From Gammaproteobacteria bacterium (GTDB lineage: Bacteria; Pseudomonadota; Gammaproteobacteria; SZUA-140), in assembly GCA_015491865.1 (NCBI GenBank), contig WFVD01000017.1:1-49757 (forward strand): a stretch of DNA of 49,757 nt, given 5' to 3'. The notes beneath the pieces are model-generated. The model was not told the origin of the DNA. It did not search any database and saw only the letters and a program-made list of their open reading frames with translations. A program made the translations under genes and the position numbers. This document shows, piece by piece, positions 8,835-17,778 of the stretch. Positions within the stretch are counted from its first letter, which is position 1. The number at the start of each line of letters is the position of its first letter.

Positions 8835-9634
8835 TCGCTAAGGATCTTTCGGATGAGTGACTTCACTTCGCCCGGCTCAAACGGCTTGTCACATAGCGCA
8901 GAGACACCCGCCTGCTTAATCCCCGCCAGATGACTACTACTCGCCTCGCTGGTGACCATTAGAATCGGAATCGATTTCTGCACCCCTTTTTCACGCACAT
9001 AGCGGGTTAGCTCCTGGCCATCCATCTCGGGCATATTGTAATCTGTCACAATCAGATCAAATAGCTGATGTGCCATGCATTCAAGTGCCTCATGACCGTT
9101 GACGGCCTGTACGATATTCTCAATACCGAGATTATTTAATACACGACAGATATGTTTGCGGGCAGTCAAACTATCATCCACCACCAGCACCAGTAAATCA
9201 TCAAGGTCGACATCAGCCAGGGTAGCGTTATCCGGCTCGATAAATTCAAGCGTCGAATAGAGTGCTTTCTTTAAATCCTCAGGATCAAACGGCTTTGAAA
9301 GAATCGCCACCACCCCCGCCTGCCGTGCCGGCTCAAGAAATGCATCGGAGTGCTCGCTGGAGATCACCATAAACGGGATATGTTCAAGCTCCTCATCGGC
9401 ACGCATCTGCTGAACCAGTTCGGTGCCACTCATATCAGGCAGGTGCATCGCACTGACAACTAAATCGGGCTGATACTGATGCATATCTTTCAGTGCCGAC
9501 TCACCATCGCTAAACCAGTCAATTTTACTCAGCCCGAGGCGATTCAAATGACCAGAGATCACGCGTCGCTGTGTCGAGGAGGGTTCAATAAAAGTCACAG
9601 CCAGGTCTGAGATACCCATCGTGCGTTCGCTCAT
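8831..9634 (-). CDS. Tandem-receiver response regulator (first receiver degenerate)
   Basis: Two CheY-like receiver domains and no output domain. The second receiver (residues about 140-267) is intact: VVDDS acidic pocket, phospho-acceptor Asp in FDLIVTDYNMPEMDG, and conserved TSE and DKPF. In the first (residues about 8-125) the acid pair is EP (FIEPSS) and the acceptor Asp position is Ala62 (LVVSAMHLPDMSG), though SKPFDPED is kept, so it probably cannot be phosphorylated. I use the ATG at 9634 with GGAG six bases upstream. Such proteins usually relay or titrate phosphoryl groups or work by protein contact; the partner kinase is not in the neighbourhood. Confidence 0.9.
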   Translation of the reverse strand: MSERTMGISDLAVTFIEPSSTQRRVISGHLNRLGLSKIDWFSDGESALKDMHQYQPDLVVSAMHLPDMSGTELVQQMRADEELEHIPFMVISSEHSDAFLEPARQAGVVAILSKPFDPEDLKKALYSTLEFIEPDNATLADVDLDDLLVLVVDDSLTARKHICRVLNNLGIENIVQAVNGHEALECMAHQLFDLIVTDYNMPEMDGQELTRYVREKGVQKSIPILMVTSEASSSHLAGIKQAGVSALCDKPFEPGEVKSLIRKILSE

Positions 9635-9720
9635 CTTCACTCCGTTATTAAGATTCACACCCCTTAAATATGCCTATCGGCGTATCATACGATCAATTTA
9701 GGGTCGTCTGCTCCAGACCC

Positions 9721-9742
9721 GCTCGATCGGAGCCACGCTCCC
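9721..9742. repeat. Short palindromic element, copy 1
   Basis: GCTCGATCGGAGCCACGCTC plus CC. GGAGC-CAC-GCTCC is a perfect five-pair hairpin. A near copy occurs at 11814-11834. Both lie between divergent genes. Confidence 0.35.
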
Positions 9743-9857
9743 ACCTCTCGCGATTTGTCATTCACCACCCCCTGTGCAAAACTCCACCATGTAGTGATGT
9801 CTTATCAATAGTATAGTCATAACATCACCATTTAGATATCAGCTAAAAGGAAGAACC

Positions 9858-10712
9858 ATGTCGCCATTACCACAATCGAATCGAGGCCCGTTTTTTGCGA
9901 TAGCAGGTTGTTCACTACTGGGCATTTCACTGCTGGCGCTCTCCTCTATTTCGGTAGCTGCAAATAAGACCATCGATAGCTCCCTGCAGCAGGCCATTAA
10001 TGGCGATCACCGTAGTGAAAGCAATCGTGCGCGTGACCAGTACCGCAAACCGCTGGAAACGCTAAGCTGGCTCGGCATCAGGCCCGAAATGACTGTCGTC
10101 GAGATCACTCCAGGCGCAGGCTGGTACACAGAGATCCTCGCCCCCTACCTCAAGAGAGAGGGCACCTTCTATGCGGCCGGTTTTGATGCGGAATCAAAGA
10201 TCGACTTTTTCCGACGCAACGCAAAAAAGTTCAAGGAGAAGCTGGCAGCCAACCCCGATGTTTATGGCCGGGTAATCCTGAGTGAAATTGCGCCGCCCAC
10301 CAAAACAGAAATCGCACCGGCGGGTTCAGCCGATATGGTGCTGACCTTTCGCAACCTTCATAACTGGATGAAGGCCGGCAACAGTGATGCCATGCTGGCC
10401 ACCATCTATACCGCGCTCAAACCCGGCGGCATCCTCGGTCTGGTTGAACATCGCGGCAACCCCGCTGTGAAACAGGACCCTGAAGCGAAGTCAGGTTATG
10501 TCAACGAGGTTTATGCCATTGCGATGGTCGAAAAGGCGGGCTTCAAGTTAACCGGAAAGTCAGAGCTACTCGCCAATCCAGAGGATAGCCGAGACCACCC
10601 GCATGGGGTCTGGACGCTTCCACCCACCCTACGCCTCGGTCACAAAGATCAAGGCAAATACCGCGCCATCGGCGAGAGTGACCGCATGCTGCTAAAGTTT
10701 GTAAAGAAATAA
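9858..10712 (+). CDS. Exported class I SAM-methyltransferase-like protein (COG4798 type)
   Basis: A 284-residue protein. A hydrophobic export signal covers about residues 12-34 (FFAIAGCSLLGISLLALSS, cleavage near SVAA). The mature part is a Rossmann methyltransferase fold, with motif I VVEITPGAGWYTEIL and a later GGILGLVEHRG. COG4798 proteins of this sort are annotated as predicted methyltransferases. A SAM enzyme outside the cytoplasm would lack cofactor, so the family may have another role or the signal may serve as an anchor. AAGGAAG lies a few bases before the ATG. It is followed after 19 bases by the monooxygenase-like gene, probably one transcript. Confidence 0.85.
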   Translation: MSPLPQSNRGPFFAIAGCSLLGISLLALSSISVAANKTIDSSLQQAINGDHRSESNRARDQYRKPLETLSWLGIRPEMTVVEITPGAGWYTEILAPYLKREGTFYAAGFDAESKIDFFRRNAKKFKEKLAANPDVYGRVILSEIAPPTKTEIAPAGSADMVLTFRNLHNWMKAGNSDAMLATIYTALKPGGILGLVEHRGNPAVKQDPEAKSGYVNEVYAIAMVEKAGFKLTGKSELLANPEDSRDHPHGVWTLPPTLRLGHKDQGKYRAIGESDRMLLKFVKK

Positions 10713-10731
10713 CCCAGGAGAGATAAACATT

Positions 10732-11037
10732 ATGTATATCGCCATGAATCGTTTCAGGATCGCCCCCGGCAGTGAAGAGGCGTTTATCGAGATCTGGAAA
10801 AACCGCGACACCTTTCTCGATACGGTACCCGGCTTCAAGGCGTTCAACCTGTTACAGGGAACCCGACATGAAGATCACACCCTGTTTGCATCGCACGCCA
10901 TCTGGGAATCAAAAAGTGACTTTGAGAACTGGACAAAATCTGAAGCCTTTCGCAAGGCGCACGCCAATGCAGGAGGCGCTAAGAAAGATATCTACCTTGG
11001 GCCACCACAGTTTGAAGGGTTTGAATCGGTCATCTAA
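10732..11037 (+). CDS. Antibiotic-biosynthesis-monooxygenase (ABM) family protein, HmoA-like
   Basis: A 101-residue ferredoxin-like ABM domain. MYIAMNRFRIAPGSEEAFIE, VPGFKAFNLLQG, ASHAIWESKSDFENW and KSEAFRKAHA follow the pattern of HmoA/IsdG-like proteins that degrade heme. Closely related ABM proteins do other chemistry, so heme degradation is a family-based guess. It is preceded by a good AGGAGA site and lies 19 bases after the methyltransferase-like gene. A TonB receptor begins 0.9 kb downstream, which would fit a metal or heme theme but is not proof. Confidence 0.82.
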   Translation: MYIAMNRFRIAPGSEEAFIEIWKNRDTFLDTVPGFKAFNLLQGTRHEDHTLFASHAIWESKSDFENWTKSEAFRKAHANAGGAKKDIYLGPPQFEGFESVI

Positions 11038-11094
11038 CCAGGAAGCGCCTGATTAATTCCAGCATCTCACCACGAAGGTGATTGAGAACGCCTC

Positions 11095-11745
11095 CTAGGC
11101 CCATAACTCCAGCACAAAGTGACGCATCACTGAACCAAGCAGATCACTGCGGGTGATGATGCCGACCAATTGTCTGTTATCGACAATCGGTACTGCACCG
11201 ATGTGTCGCTCGACAAAGAGTCGTGCAATGTAGCGTACGTCGGTATCAACGGCGGCGGTCAATACGGGTGACGAGATCAGCTCACCCACCGGTGTTTCAC
11301 CCCCCCGAACTGGCTGCCGTTGATACGCCTCATTCACACCGGCAAGATGGCGCAACAGATCACGGTCTGAGACCATCCCAAGCAGCTCACCCACCTCACT
11401 GGTGACCACTGGTAGATGACGAAACCCTCGCACCTGAAGAAGCTGCGTCGCCTCATTCACGGTCGTTTCTGGCGTCAACGTCATCACTGGCGAGACCATA
11501 ATCTGTCTTGCTAACAGCTTGTCTACCGCCACATGCTCGGCCGACTGATAAGCCGCACGTGCAGCACCGCTCATCATCTGCTCTGCCGCCCGCACATCAT
11601 CTTCAAATTTATTCGGGGTTCGATGCGCCTCGTCGATCGCGCGCTTAGGGGCGATCTTTTCCGTCTTCTCCACCTCACGGCGTAGAAAGAGCCTCTTCAT
11701 CGGCACAGGATTACTGATGCCGGGACCGATCAGGATAAAAGCCAT
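11095..11745 (-). CDS. CBS-domain pair protein
   Basis: About 216 residues with two CBS domains near the C-terminus. The first (about 83-140) runs from ARQIMVSPVMTLTPETTVNE to LLGMVSDRDLLRHLAG. The second (about 152-210) runs from VGELISSPVLTAAVDTD to LVGIITRSDLLGSV. Such pairs usually bind adenine nucleotides and act as regulatory modules. The first 75 residues are charged and not recognisable. The ATG at 11745 has GAGG five bases upstream; a GTG six bases earlier is less well placed. Confidence 0.88.
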   Translation of the reverse strand: MAFILIGPGISNPVPMKRLFLRREVEKTEKIAPKRAIDEAHRTPNKFEDDVRAAEQMMSGAARAAYQSAEHVAVDKLLARQIMVSPVMTLTPETTVNEATQLLQVRGFRHLPVVTSEVGELLGMVSDRDLLRHLAGVNEAYQRQPVRGGETPVGELISSPVLTAAVDTDVRYIARLFVERHIGAVPIVDNRQLVGIITRSDLLGSVMRHFVLELWA

Positions 11746-11813
11746 ACACACCTCGCAGGATGATCAACCGCTCATCGCCATTCGGTTTAACTGTAGTCCC
11801 TCCGGGCATTGAT

Positions 11814-11834
11814 GTCGAGCGGAGCCACGCACCC
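11814..11834. repeat. Short palindromic element, copy 2
   Basis: Shares CGGAGCCACGC and the flanking CGA with the element at 9721-9742, with changes on the 3' side that weaken the hairpin. It lies between divergently transcribed genes. Confidence 0.3.
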
Positions 11835-11953
11835 CTATCAACGCGGGAAACAGACCGACCCTGCGTGACAAATTGCCGCGCGACACTTTGCCACATTTTC
11901 AGTCGCGCAGATCATCTCTACTATTGCGGCCTCAAAACAGACGAACAACAGAC

Positions 11954-14038
11954 ATGAGGAGCACTCTCTTGGTTATCCCTGGATTCAAATATCGCCCGCT
12001 TAAACTCGCCCTGCTACTCGCGCTTGCACCGGCCACAACACTTGCCGCAGAACCAGCGACACTCAGCACCATCACCATTACCGCCACCAAAGAGGCCCGG
12101 CCAGTGGCTGAATCGGCCGCCGCTGTCGGCGTGATCGGCAGCAGTGCGATCGATGAACTCAAACCCGGCCACCCCAGTGAGATCATGGGCAAAATCCCCG
12201 GTGTGCATGTCAACGTCACCGGTGGTGAAGGCCACATGACTGCCATTCGCCAGCCGATCAGCACCAGTCCGGTTTATCTCTACCTCGAAGATGGTATCCC
12301 AACCCGTTCCGCTGGTTTTTTTAACCACAACGCACTCTATGAAGTTAACTTGCCACAGGCCGGTGGCATCGAAGTAACCAAAGGACCCGGCACCGCGCTG
12401 TATGGCAGTGATGCGATCGGTGGCGTGATCAATGTGATGACCCGCCCAGCACCACTCAAACCCGAAACCGAAGTGGCCGCAGAGATAGGCGACCACGGCT
12501 GGAACCGCCTGCTGGTTACTGGTGGTATGACTAAAGGCGATGATGGCATCCGCGCCGATCTCAATATCACCAGCACCGACGGCTGGCGTGATGCGACTGA
12601 GTATGACCGCCAATCTGCCACCGTGCGCTGGGACCGTTTTTTAACCAGCGGCGCTACATTAAAAACCGTGATCACCGCATCCAATATCGAACAGCAGACC
12701 GCCGGTACTTCACGTCTATCTGAGGAGGACTACCTCAATAACCCAACCAAAAACAAAACACCTATTTCGCTACGTAACGTCGAGGCGCTGCGCATCTCCA
12801 GCGCCTATGAAAAAGAGGATAACAACACCCTGCTCAGTATCACCCCGTATGCCCGCTACAACAGCATGGAACTGCTCCCCAACTGGTCACTCACCTATGA
12901 CCCACAGCACTACACCACTAAAAATCACTCATTGGGAGTGCTGGGCAGATACCGTGTAGACTTTGCGCCCAACCGTACTCAGCTGATTGTCGGTATCGAT
13001 CTTGACCATAGCCCCGGTAGCCGTGATGAAAACGCGATTACGGCTACCCGCACCAACGGTATCTTTAGCTCTTATACCGAAGGGGAGAAAACCTATCAAT
13101 ATGATGTCGATGTCAGCAGTGTCGCCCCTTACATCCACGTTGAAACCTCGCCCAGCGAAAGAGTGCGTATCGATGCCGGTCTACGCCTCGACTACATAGC
13201 CTATGATTACAGTAATCAATTAGGGATAGAGACAAACGGGGCTCATCGACGCCCGGAGAGCACCACAGTCGAGTTTGATCATCTCAGCCCTAAACTGGGT
13301 GCAACCTACGCCTTTAGTGACACCCTTAACGGCTACGCAAACTATCGCAACACCTTCCGTGCGCCGAGTCAAAGCCAGCTCTTTCGTCAGGGCCATGCCG
13401 TTAACACCGTCGATCTAAAACCTGTTAAAGCAGACAACTTTGAGGTGGGGCTACGTGGCAAAAACAGCAGACACAACTATGAAGTCTCCGTCTATCATAT
13501 GACGAAAAAAGATGACATTCTCTCATTCCGCAACACCACTGACGGCACACGTGAAACACAGAATGCGGGTAAAACCCTGCATCAGGGGATCGAGATCGGT
13601 TTTGGCAGCACACTCACCGAGACTATCAAACTCGACATCAGCCACAGCTATGCAAAGCACACCTACGAGCAGTGGAGTCCCAAGACAGGCATTGATTTCA
13701 GTGGCAACGAGATGGCCTCTGCCCCGCGAAACATTAGCGATGTACGCCTAAACTGGCATGCCAGAGTACTCAATGGTGGTCGCATAGAGCTGAACTGGGA
13801 ACATCTCGGCAGCTACTGGCTGGATGCTGAAAATACCCATCAATACGAGGGGCATGACCTCTACCACCTGCGCGCCAACTATTACCTCAACAAACAACTG
13901 GAGCTGTTTGGACGCATTCATAACCTCACCGATGAACGTTACGCCACCGGCGCCTCTTTTAGCCAGTTCAATGGCGAAGAGTTTGCCCCAGGACTTCCAC
14001 GCACCCTCTACGCCGGAGTTTCATATAAATGGCACTAA
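11954..14038 (+). CDS. TonB-dependent outer-membrane receptor
   Basis: Imports a ligand across the outer membrane using TonB energy. Signal peptide (LKLALLLALAPATTLAAEP) is followed by a TonB-box-like TITITATKE and a plug domain (residues about 45-160; IPGVHVN, VYLYLEDGIPTR, IEVTKGPGTALYGSDAIGGV). The rest is a 22-strand barrel with NYRNTFRAPSQSQLFR and NLTDERYATG signatures. The ligand is not readable. About 694 residues from ATG 11954. That ATG has no ribosome site, but GAGGAG lies within its first codons, well spaced for a TTG at 11969, so either start is possible. The stop overlaps the next gene by 10 bases, suggesting a joint function. Confidence 0.92.
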   Translation: MRSTLLVIPGFKYRPLKLALLLALAPATTLAAEPATLSTITITATKEARPVAESAAAVGVIGSSAIDELKPGHPSEIMGKIPGVHVNVTGGEGHMTAIRQPISTSPVYLYLEDGIPTRSAGFFNHNALYEVNLPQAGGIEVTKGPGTALYGSDAIGGVINVMTRPAPLKPETEVAAEIGDHGWNRLLVTGGMTKGDDGIRADLNITSTDGWRDATEYDRQSATVRWDRFLTSGATLKTVITASNIEQQTAGTSRLSEEDYLNNPTKNKTPISLRNVEALRISSAYEKEDNNTLLSITPYARYNSMELLPNWSLTYDPQHYTTKNHSLGVLGRYRVDFAPNRTQLIVGIDLDHSPGSRDENAITATRTNGIFSSYTEGEKTYQYDVDVSSVAPYIHVETSPSERVRIDAGLRLDYIAYDYSNQLGIETNGAHRRPESTTVEFDHLSPKLGATYAFSDTLNGYANYRNTFRAPSQSQLFRQGHAVNTVDLKPVKADNFEVGLRGKNSRHNYEVSVYHMTKKDDILSFRNTTDGTRETQNAGKTLHQGIEIGFGSTLTETIKLDISHSYAKHTYEQWSPKTGIDFSGNEMASAPRNISDVRLNWHARVLNGGRIELNWEHLGSYWLDAENTHQYEGHDLYHLRANYYLNKQLELFGRIHNLTDERYATGASFSQFNGEEFAPGLPRTLYAGVSYKWH

Positions 14039-15732
14039 AGCACGCCCGTTTCTGGAAACGCTGCGGCGCATCGCTGGGAATCCTGCTCCTCGGAGGCGCT
14101 TCATTCTCAGCCACCGCAACAACACCCATGAAACACAAAGGGCTCAAAACCCCTGTAGTAGAAGGATCTCCATCGATTCAAACAGGCGCTGTACCCACGG
14201 CGACCTTTGATGCCAATGGCAGACTGTGGACTGTATGGGCCTTTGGGCCCCATCTTTACGTCAACCACTCGGATGACAAAGGCACCACCTTTAGTACTCC
14301 AGTCAAAGTAAATCCCGACGCAGAAAAGATCTCCACCAATCCAGAGGCACGCCCACATATTGTCATCGGTAGTAACGGTAATGTTTATGTGAGTTATGCG
14401 ATCAAACTAAAAAAACGCTTTAGCGGTCATGTAAAATTTAGCCGCTCAACCGACGGCGGCAAAAGCTTCTCAACACCGATCATCGTTAACGATAACCGCG
14501 ACATGATCGGCCATAGCTTTCCGATACTGAGTATAAACTCAAAGGGGCAGATCTTTATTGCCTGGCTCGACTCTCGTGATCGTGTCGCCGCAAAAAAGAC
14601 AGGTAAAAAATACAATGGTTCCGCACTCTACTACACTATCTCTGATGACAATGGCGCCAGCTTTCAGCCTAATGCCAAAATTGCTGACACCACCTGTCAG
14701 TGCTGTCGACTCAGCATGGCGATGGATAGTAACGGCCTGCCGGTGATCACATGGCGTCACATCTACGGCGATAATATTCGCGACCAGGCGATCGTTCGTT
14801 TCACCGATAAGAATAGTTTCGGCACACAACAGCGCATTAGCGAAGACCAGTGGGAAATCGACGCCTGCCCTCATCACGGTGCAACCCTGGCGATTGATGA
14901 TAACGGCAGTTACCACACTGCATGGTTCACTAACGGTCATTTACGGAAAGGCCTTTTTTATGCCCGCTCCAATAATCAGGGGCAACAGTTCACCGCACCA
15001 TTACCGTTTGGTAATCTTAATGCACAACCCAAACACCCATCACTGCTAGTGATTGGTGACACGCTTTACCTTGCCTGGAAAGAGTTCGATGGTGAACAGA
15101 GTCATATCCAACTGATGCAATCGCGAAATAACGGCGCGAAATGGCAAGCAGTACAAACTATCGCCTCATCTAGCGGCAGCACTGACCACCCTTTCCTGAT
15201 CAACAACAGCGGTAAAGCCTACCTCTCATGGCACACCAGCGCCGAAGGCTATCGCCTGCTCCCATTACCCGCAGAACAGACCGCTACAGTAGATCCAGCA
15301 CCGCTCGACTTTGTTAGCGGTTCGATGGCACAGATCAGTGCGCAACAGCAGTCACCATACATCATCAACTTCTGGTCAATCGACTGCCCACCCTGCCATA
15401 AAGAGATGAAGATGTGGCGCGAACTGGAAAAACAGTACCCATCGATGAAGGTTGTGCTGATCTCAACCGATGCTCTGGAGTTGAGAGAAGAGGTGATACA
15501 GACCACCACTGATCTTGGTGTCGCCCACTTTGAGTCATGGCAGTTTGCCGACAGTGCCGAGCATCTTCGCTTTGAAATAGACCGACACTGGTTTGGGGAG
15601 TTACCACGCACCTACTTTCATGATCGTAACGGTAATCGCGAGGCGATCAGCGGCCTGCTTAACCGTAATGCCGTTGAGCAGTGGCTCAAACAGAATAGCA
15701 CCCCCGCAGCGATTGCACCTCCCCCCCGATAA
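14029..15732 (+). CDS. Exported Asp-box (sialidase-like) repeat protein fused to a TlpA-type thioredoxin domain
   Basis: A 567-residue periplasmic protein with signal peptide (cleavage near residue 31). Residues about 45-410 hold at least five Asp-box turns (SDDKGTTF, STDGGKSF, SDDNGASF, SNNQGQQF, SRNNGAKW), the pattern of BNR beta-propellers. Two Cys/His clusters interrupt the propeller: C223-x-C225-C226 and C280-x-H282-H283. Residues about 430-560 are a TlpA/AhpC-like thioredoxin domain with the redox motif C453-PP-C456. True sialidase catalytic residues are not evident, so the propeller is better seen as a binding scaffold, perhaps for a metal. It overlaps the TonB receptor by 10 bases, so the pair is translationally coupled. 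Confidence 0.85.
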   Translation: MALKHARFWKRCGASLGILLLGGASFSATATTPMKHKGLKTPVVEGSPSIQTGAVPTATFDANGRLWTVWAFGPHLYVNHSDDKGTTFSTPVKVNPDAEKISTNPEARPHIVIGSNGNVYVSYAIKLKKRFSGHVKFSRSTDGGKSFSTPIIVNDNRDMIGHSFPILSINSKGQIFIAWLDSRDRVAAKKTGKKYNGSALYYTISDDNGASFQPNAKIADTTCQCCRLSMAMDSNGLPVITWRHIYGDNIRDQAIVRFTDKNSFGTQQRISEDQWEIDACPHHGATLAIDDNGSYHTAWFTNGHLRKGLFYARSNNQGQQFTAPLPFGNLNAQPKHPSLLVIGDTLYLAWKEFDGEQSHIQLMQSRNNGAKWQAVQTIASSSGSTDHPFLINNSGKAYLSWHTSAEGYRLLPLPAEQTATVDPAPLDFVSGSMAQISAQQQSPYIINFWSIDCPPCHKEMKMWRELEKQYPSMKVVLISTDALELREEVIQTTTDLGVAHFESWQFADSAEHLRFEIDRHWFGELPRTYFHDRNGNREAISGLLNRNAVEQWLKQNSTPAAIAPPPR

Positions 15733-16005
15733 CAATGGCGCTCAGACGTAAACATTTTGTAGCACTCACCGTTGCGCGCTCCCTGCAGGCGGGACTTGCT
15801 GCCGCGCTGAGGTTAAGCGGTTTTCAATGGCCATTGAGGTGCGCTGATAATGTTTCAGAAACCGTTACTACGGCAACCGTTAGCGCCAGCCTTATAAGGT
15901 TCAACGATGCATCTCCAGCACACAGGCAGTCGCAGTGGCGTTAGTGTTGTGGCCTTGGGTAATTAATCCGAAGGCCCACAGCTCTGAACTTGCCGCTTAC
16001 TCTGG

Positions 16006-16431
16006 TTACGCAGGTAATTCCATCACACTGAAGTTCTTGCGCATGCCGTTAACGAGCAGGCCGATCGCCATTTCAAGGATCTCCTGCTCAATCCATTCCG
16101 GAATATAGGGAATATCAAACTCCTTATTGATACGTGTCGCTAACACTGCCTTGAGCTGTCTTGCATCTTCGTCTGAGATCCCGTCACTGGAATTTTTCAC
16201 CAGCCCATAAATTTCATTGGGTAGTTTGCGATAGAGCAGGCGATCAATCTTCTTCACGATCTTCACCATAATCGTCTGTTCAGTGCCTTCCTTAATATAT
16301 GGAATATCAATCTTCTCATTTAACTTTGTCGCTAACGCCTCCACTTCATCAGCGCTAAGCATCTCGATCTGTACATCCATATCATTAGCAATCTGCTCTC
16401 TTTGCTCATCGGTTAATGTAATCGAACTCAT
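16006..16431 (-). CDS. Conserved-looking hypothetical protein with an internal repeat
   Basis: Not recognised. The 141-residue, acidic, helical protein has two copies of one module: KLNEKIDIPYIKEGTEQ followed by IMVKIVKKIDR (residues about 37-66), and RINKEFDIPYIPEWIEQEIL (about 103-122). DIPYI and the following EQ are the fixed points. There is no signal peptide and no membrane segment. AAGGAG lies seven bases before the ATG, so it is a real gene. It stands downstream of the VF530/Tag run on the same strand but with a 95-base gap. Confidence 0.75.
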   Translation of the reverse strand: MSSITLTDEQREQIANDMDVQIEMLSADEVEALATKLNEKIDIPYIKEGTEQTIMVKIVKKIDRLLYRKLPNEIYGLVKNSSDGISDEDARQLKAVLATRINKEFDIPYIPEWIEQEILEMAIGLLVNGMRKNFSVMELPA

Positions 16432-16526
16432 ACGGGTCTCCTTTAATGCCTACTAAACCACTTAATCAAACAACTAAAGATCATTTATATCTTTCTAACT
16501 GTGTTACTCACAGCCACCAGGAACCG

Positions 16527-16763
16527 TTACTTGCTGCGCCAGACACTCGCCTGCATCGTGATATAAAGCGCTTCAACTTTGGCGCGTGCCCATGGCGTCT
16601 TGCGTAGAAATTTAAGACTCGATTTAACAGAAGGGTCACTATTAAAACAGCGAATGTTGATTCGCTCGCCCAGCGCTTCCCAGCCGTAATGGTCAACCAG
16701 AGTGGTGACGATCTTTTCCAGCGTGACGCCGTGTAGTGGGTTATTGGCCTGTTGGTCATTCAT
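16527..16763 (-). CDS. VF530 family protein (DUF2132)
   Basis: A 78-residue DNA-binding-fold domain of unknown role. [33 protein letters not shown] and [19 protein letters not shown] are nearly diagnostic for VF530. The reading frame is open 42 codons further upstream, but the family starts just before NPLHGV, so I take the ATG at 16763. Last gene of the minus-strand run from the VOC protein; about 160 bases separate it from tag. Confidence 0.88.
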   Translation of the reverse strand: MNDQQANNPLHGVTLEKIVTTLVDHYGWEALGERINIRCFNSDPSVKSSLKFLRKTPWARAKVEALYITMQASVWRSK

Positions 16764-16923
16764 GAATAGCAATTTTCCTTCATAGCCGTTCGGGCTAGGC
16801 TTATATTGATACCATACCGGGGGAATGGCGATACTCCTCACTGTCAATGGTAGTGGTTCCGTCCACATCGCTGCAAGAAACTGATTCAACAGCCCCCCTG
16901 TCAGCGTGCTTACAGGGCAACTT

Positions 16924-17487
16924 CTACTGGCTCACTTCTGAATATCGGAAGCATGATATCAGGTGGTCATTTACCATTCCAACTGCCTGCATATAGGCAT
17001 AACAGGTGGTTGGGCCGACAAATTTAAAACCTCTTTTCTTCAGGTCCTTACTCATTGCTTCTGCCTCAGGCGTAATAACAGGAACATCCGCCACCGTTTT
17101 CCATCTATTCTGGATCGGTGAGCCACCCACAAAAGACCAGATATAGCTATCAAAGCTACCATACTCTTTTTGCACCGCCAGAAAACACTTTGCATTGGTG
17201 ACGGCTGCGCTGACTTTTAGCTTATTCCTGACGATAGCCGGGTCCTGCAACAACTTCTCCTTTTTAGTATCTGAATACCGTGCGATCTTTTTCGCATTAA
17301 AGTTGTCGAATGCGGCCACATAACCCGCCCTTTTTTGCAGGATCGTCGCCCAGCTTAACCCCGCCTGCGCACCTTCCAGGATCAACAACTCAAATAGCAG
17401 GCGGTCATCATGAACAGCCACCCCCCACTCTTCGTCGTGATATTCTCTTTCCAGCGGGTTCGAAATGGCCCAGTCACATCGCTTCAT
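16924..17487 (-). CDS. tag: DNA-3-methyladenine glycosylase I
   Basis: Removes 3-methyladenine from alkylated DNA as the first step of base-excision repair. It opens with [20 protein letters not shown], including the zinc-binding Cys of the RC-W motif and the H-D-x-E-W segment. [25 protein letters not shown] and [17 protein letters not shown], with the closing D-H of VNDHLISC, complete the helix-hairpin-helix enzyme. About 187 residues, normal. The ATG overlaps the stop of the upstream TfoX-like gene (TGATG), so the two are coupled. Confidence 0.95.
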   Translation of the reverse strand: MKRCDWAISNPLEREYHDEEWGVAVHDDRLLFELLILEGAQAGLSWATILQKRAGYVAAFDNFNAKKIARYSDTKKEKLLQDPAIVRNKLKVSAAVTNAKCFLAVQKEYGSFDSYIWSFVGGSPIQNRWKTVADVPVITPEAEAMSKDLKKRGFKFVGPTTCYAYMQAVGMVNDHLISCFRYSEVSQ

Positions 17488-17771
17488 CACTCACGCTCCT
17501 TATCATCCTTAATTTCTGCCTTAAGCTGTCGCTTCCTGACTTCGCCAATTTCATTCCAGTGCCTGTCACACAGGGCACCCTCAAATGAGTAGAGGTAATA
17601 GCAGACAGGTAATGACTCATCGGGGTATTTCAACTTTATCATCCGGTGCGCTGTCACTGCCCCTGCCATTCGTAGATCAGCTTCCGACATAACTCCAACC
17701 TCATTGAGCCGTGTGGCAAGCTTTTTTCCGATATTCTTTAGCTCTGTTAGTTCTCTATCTCTTGTCATCAT
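17487..17771 (-). CDS. TfoX C-terminal-domain protein
   Basis: A 94-residue stand-alone TfoX_C domain. RELTELKNIGKKLATRLNEV and GVMSEADLRMAGAVTAHRMI are the helix-hairpin-helix-like signature, and the remainder (YPDESLPVCYYLYSFEGAL) is typical of the family. Full TfoX regulates competence, but isolated C-terminal domains are of unknown role. The open frame extends further upstream into the WYL regulator gene, but similarity begins at the ATGATG at 17766-17771. Coupled to tag. Confidence 0.87.
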   Translation of the reverse strand: MMTRDRELTELKNIGKKLATRLNEVGVMSEADLRMAGAVTAHRMIKLKYPDESLPVCYYLYSFEGALCDRHWNEIGEVRKRQLKAEIKDDKERE

Positions 17772-17778
17772 GGTCGTA

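Noticed and set aside
9701..9720. GGGTC...GACCC inverted repeat upstream of the tandem-receiver gene
   Set aside because: Only five pairs around a ten-base centre; not distinctive enough to call an operator.
14029..15250. Calling the Asp-box protein a true exo-sialidase
   Set aside because: Asp boxes are present, but the arginine triad and catalytic residues of sialidases are not evident, and Cys/His clusters point elsewhere.
15735..15944. A 69-codon frame directly after the Asp-box/thioredoxin gene
   Set aside because: No recognisable family, no convincing ribosome site and an irregular composition. It probably reflects chance, though a small exported peptide cannot be excluded.
15951..15976. 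Hairpin GGCCTTgGG-taattaat-CCgAAGGCC
   Set aside because: A good imperfect stem, but no T-run on either strand and no regulator context, so I did not call a terminator.
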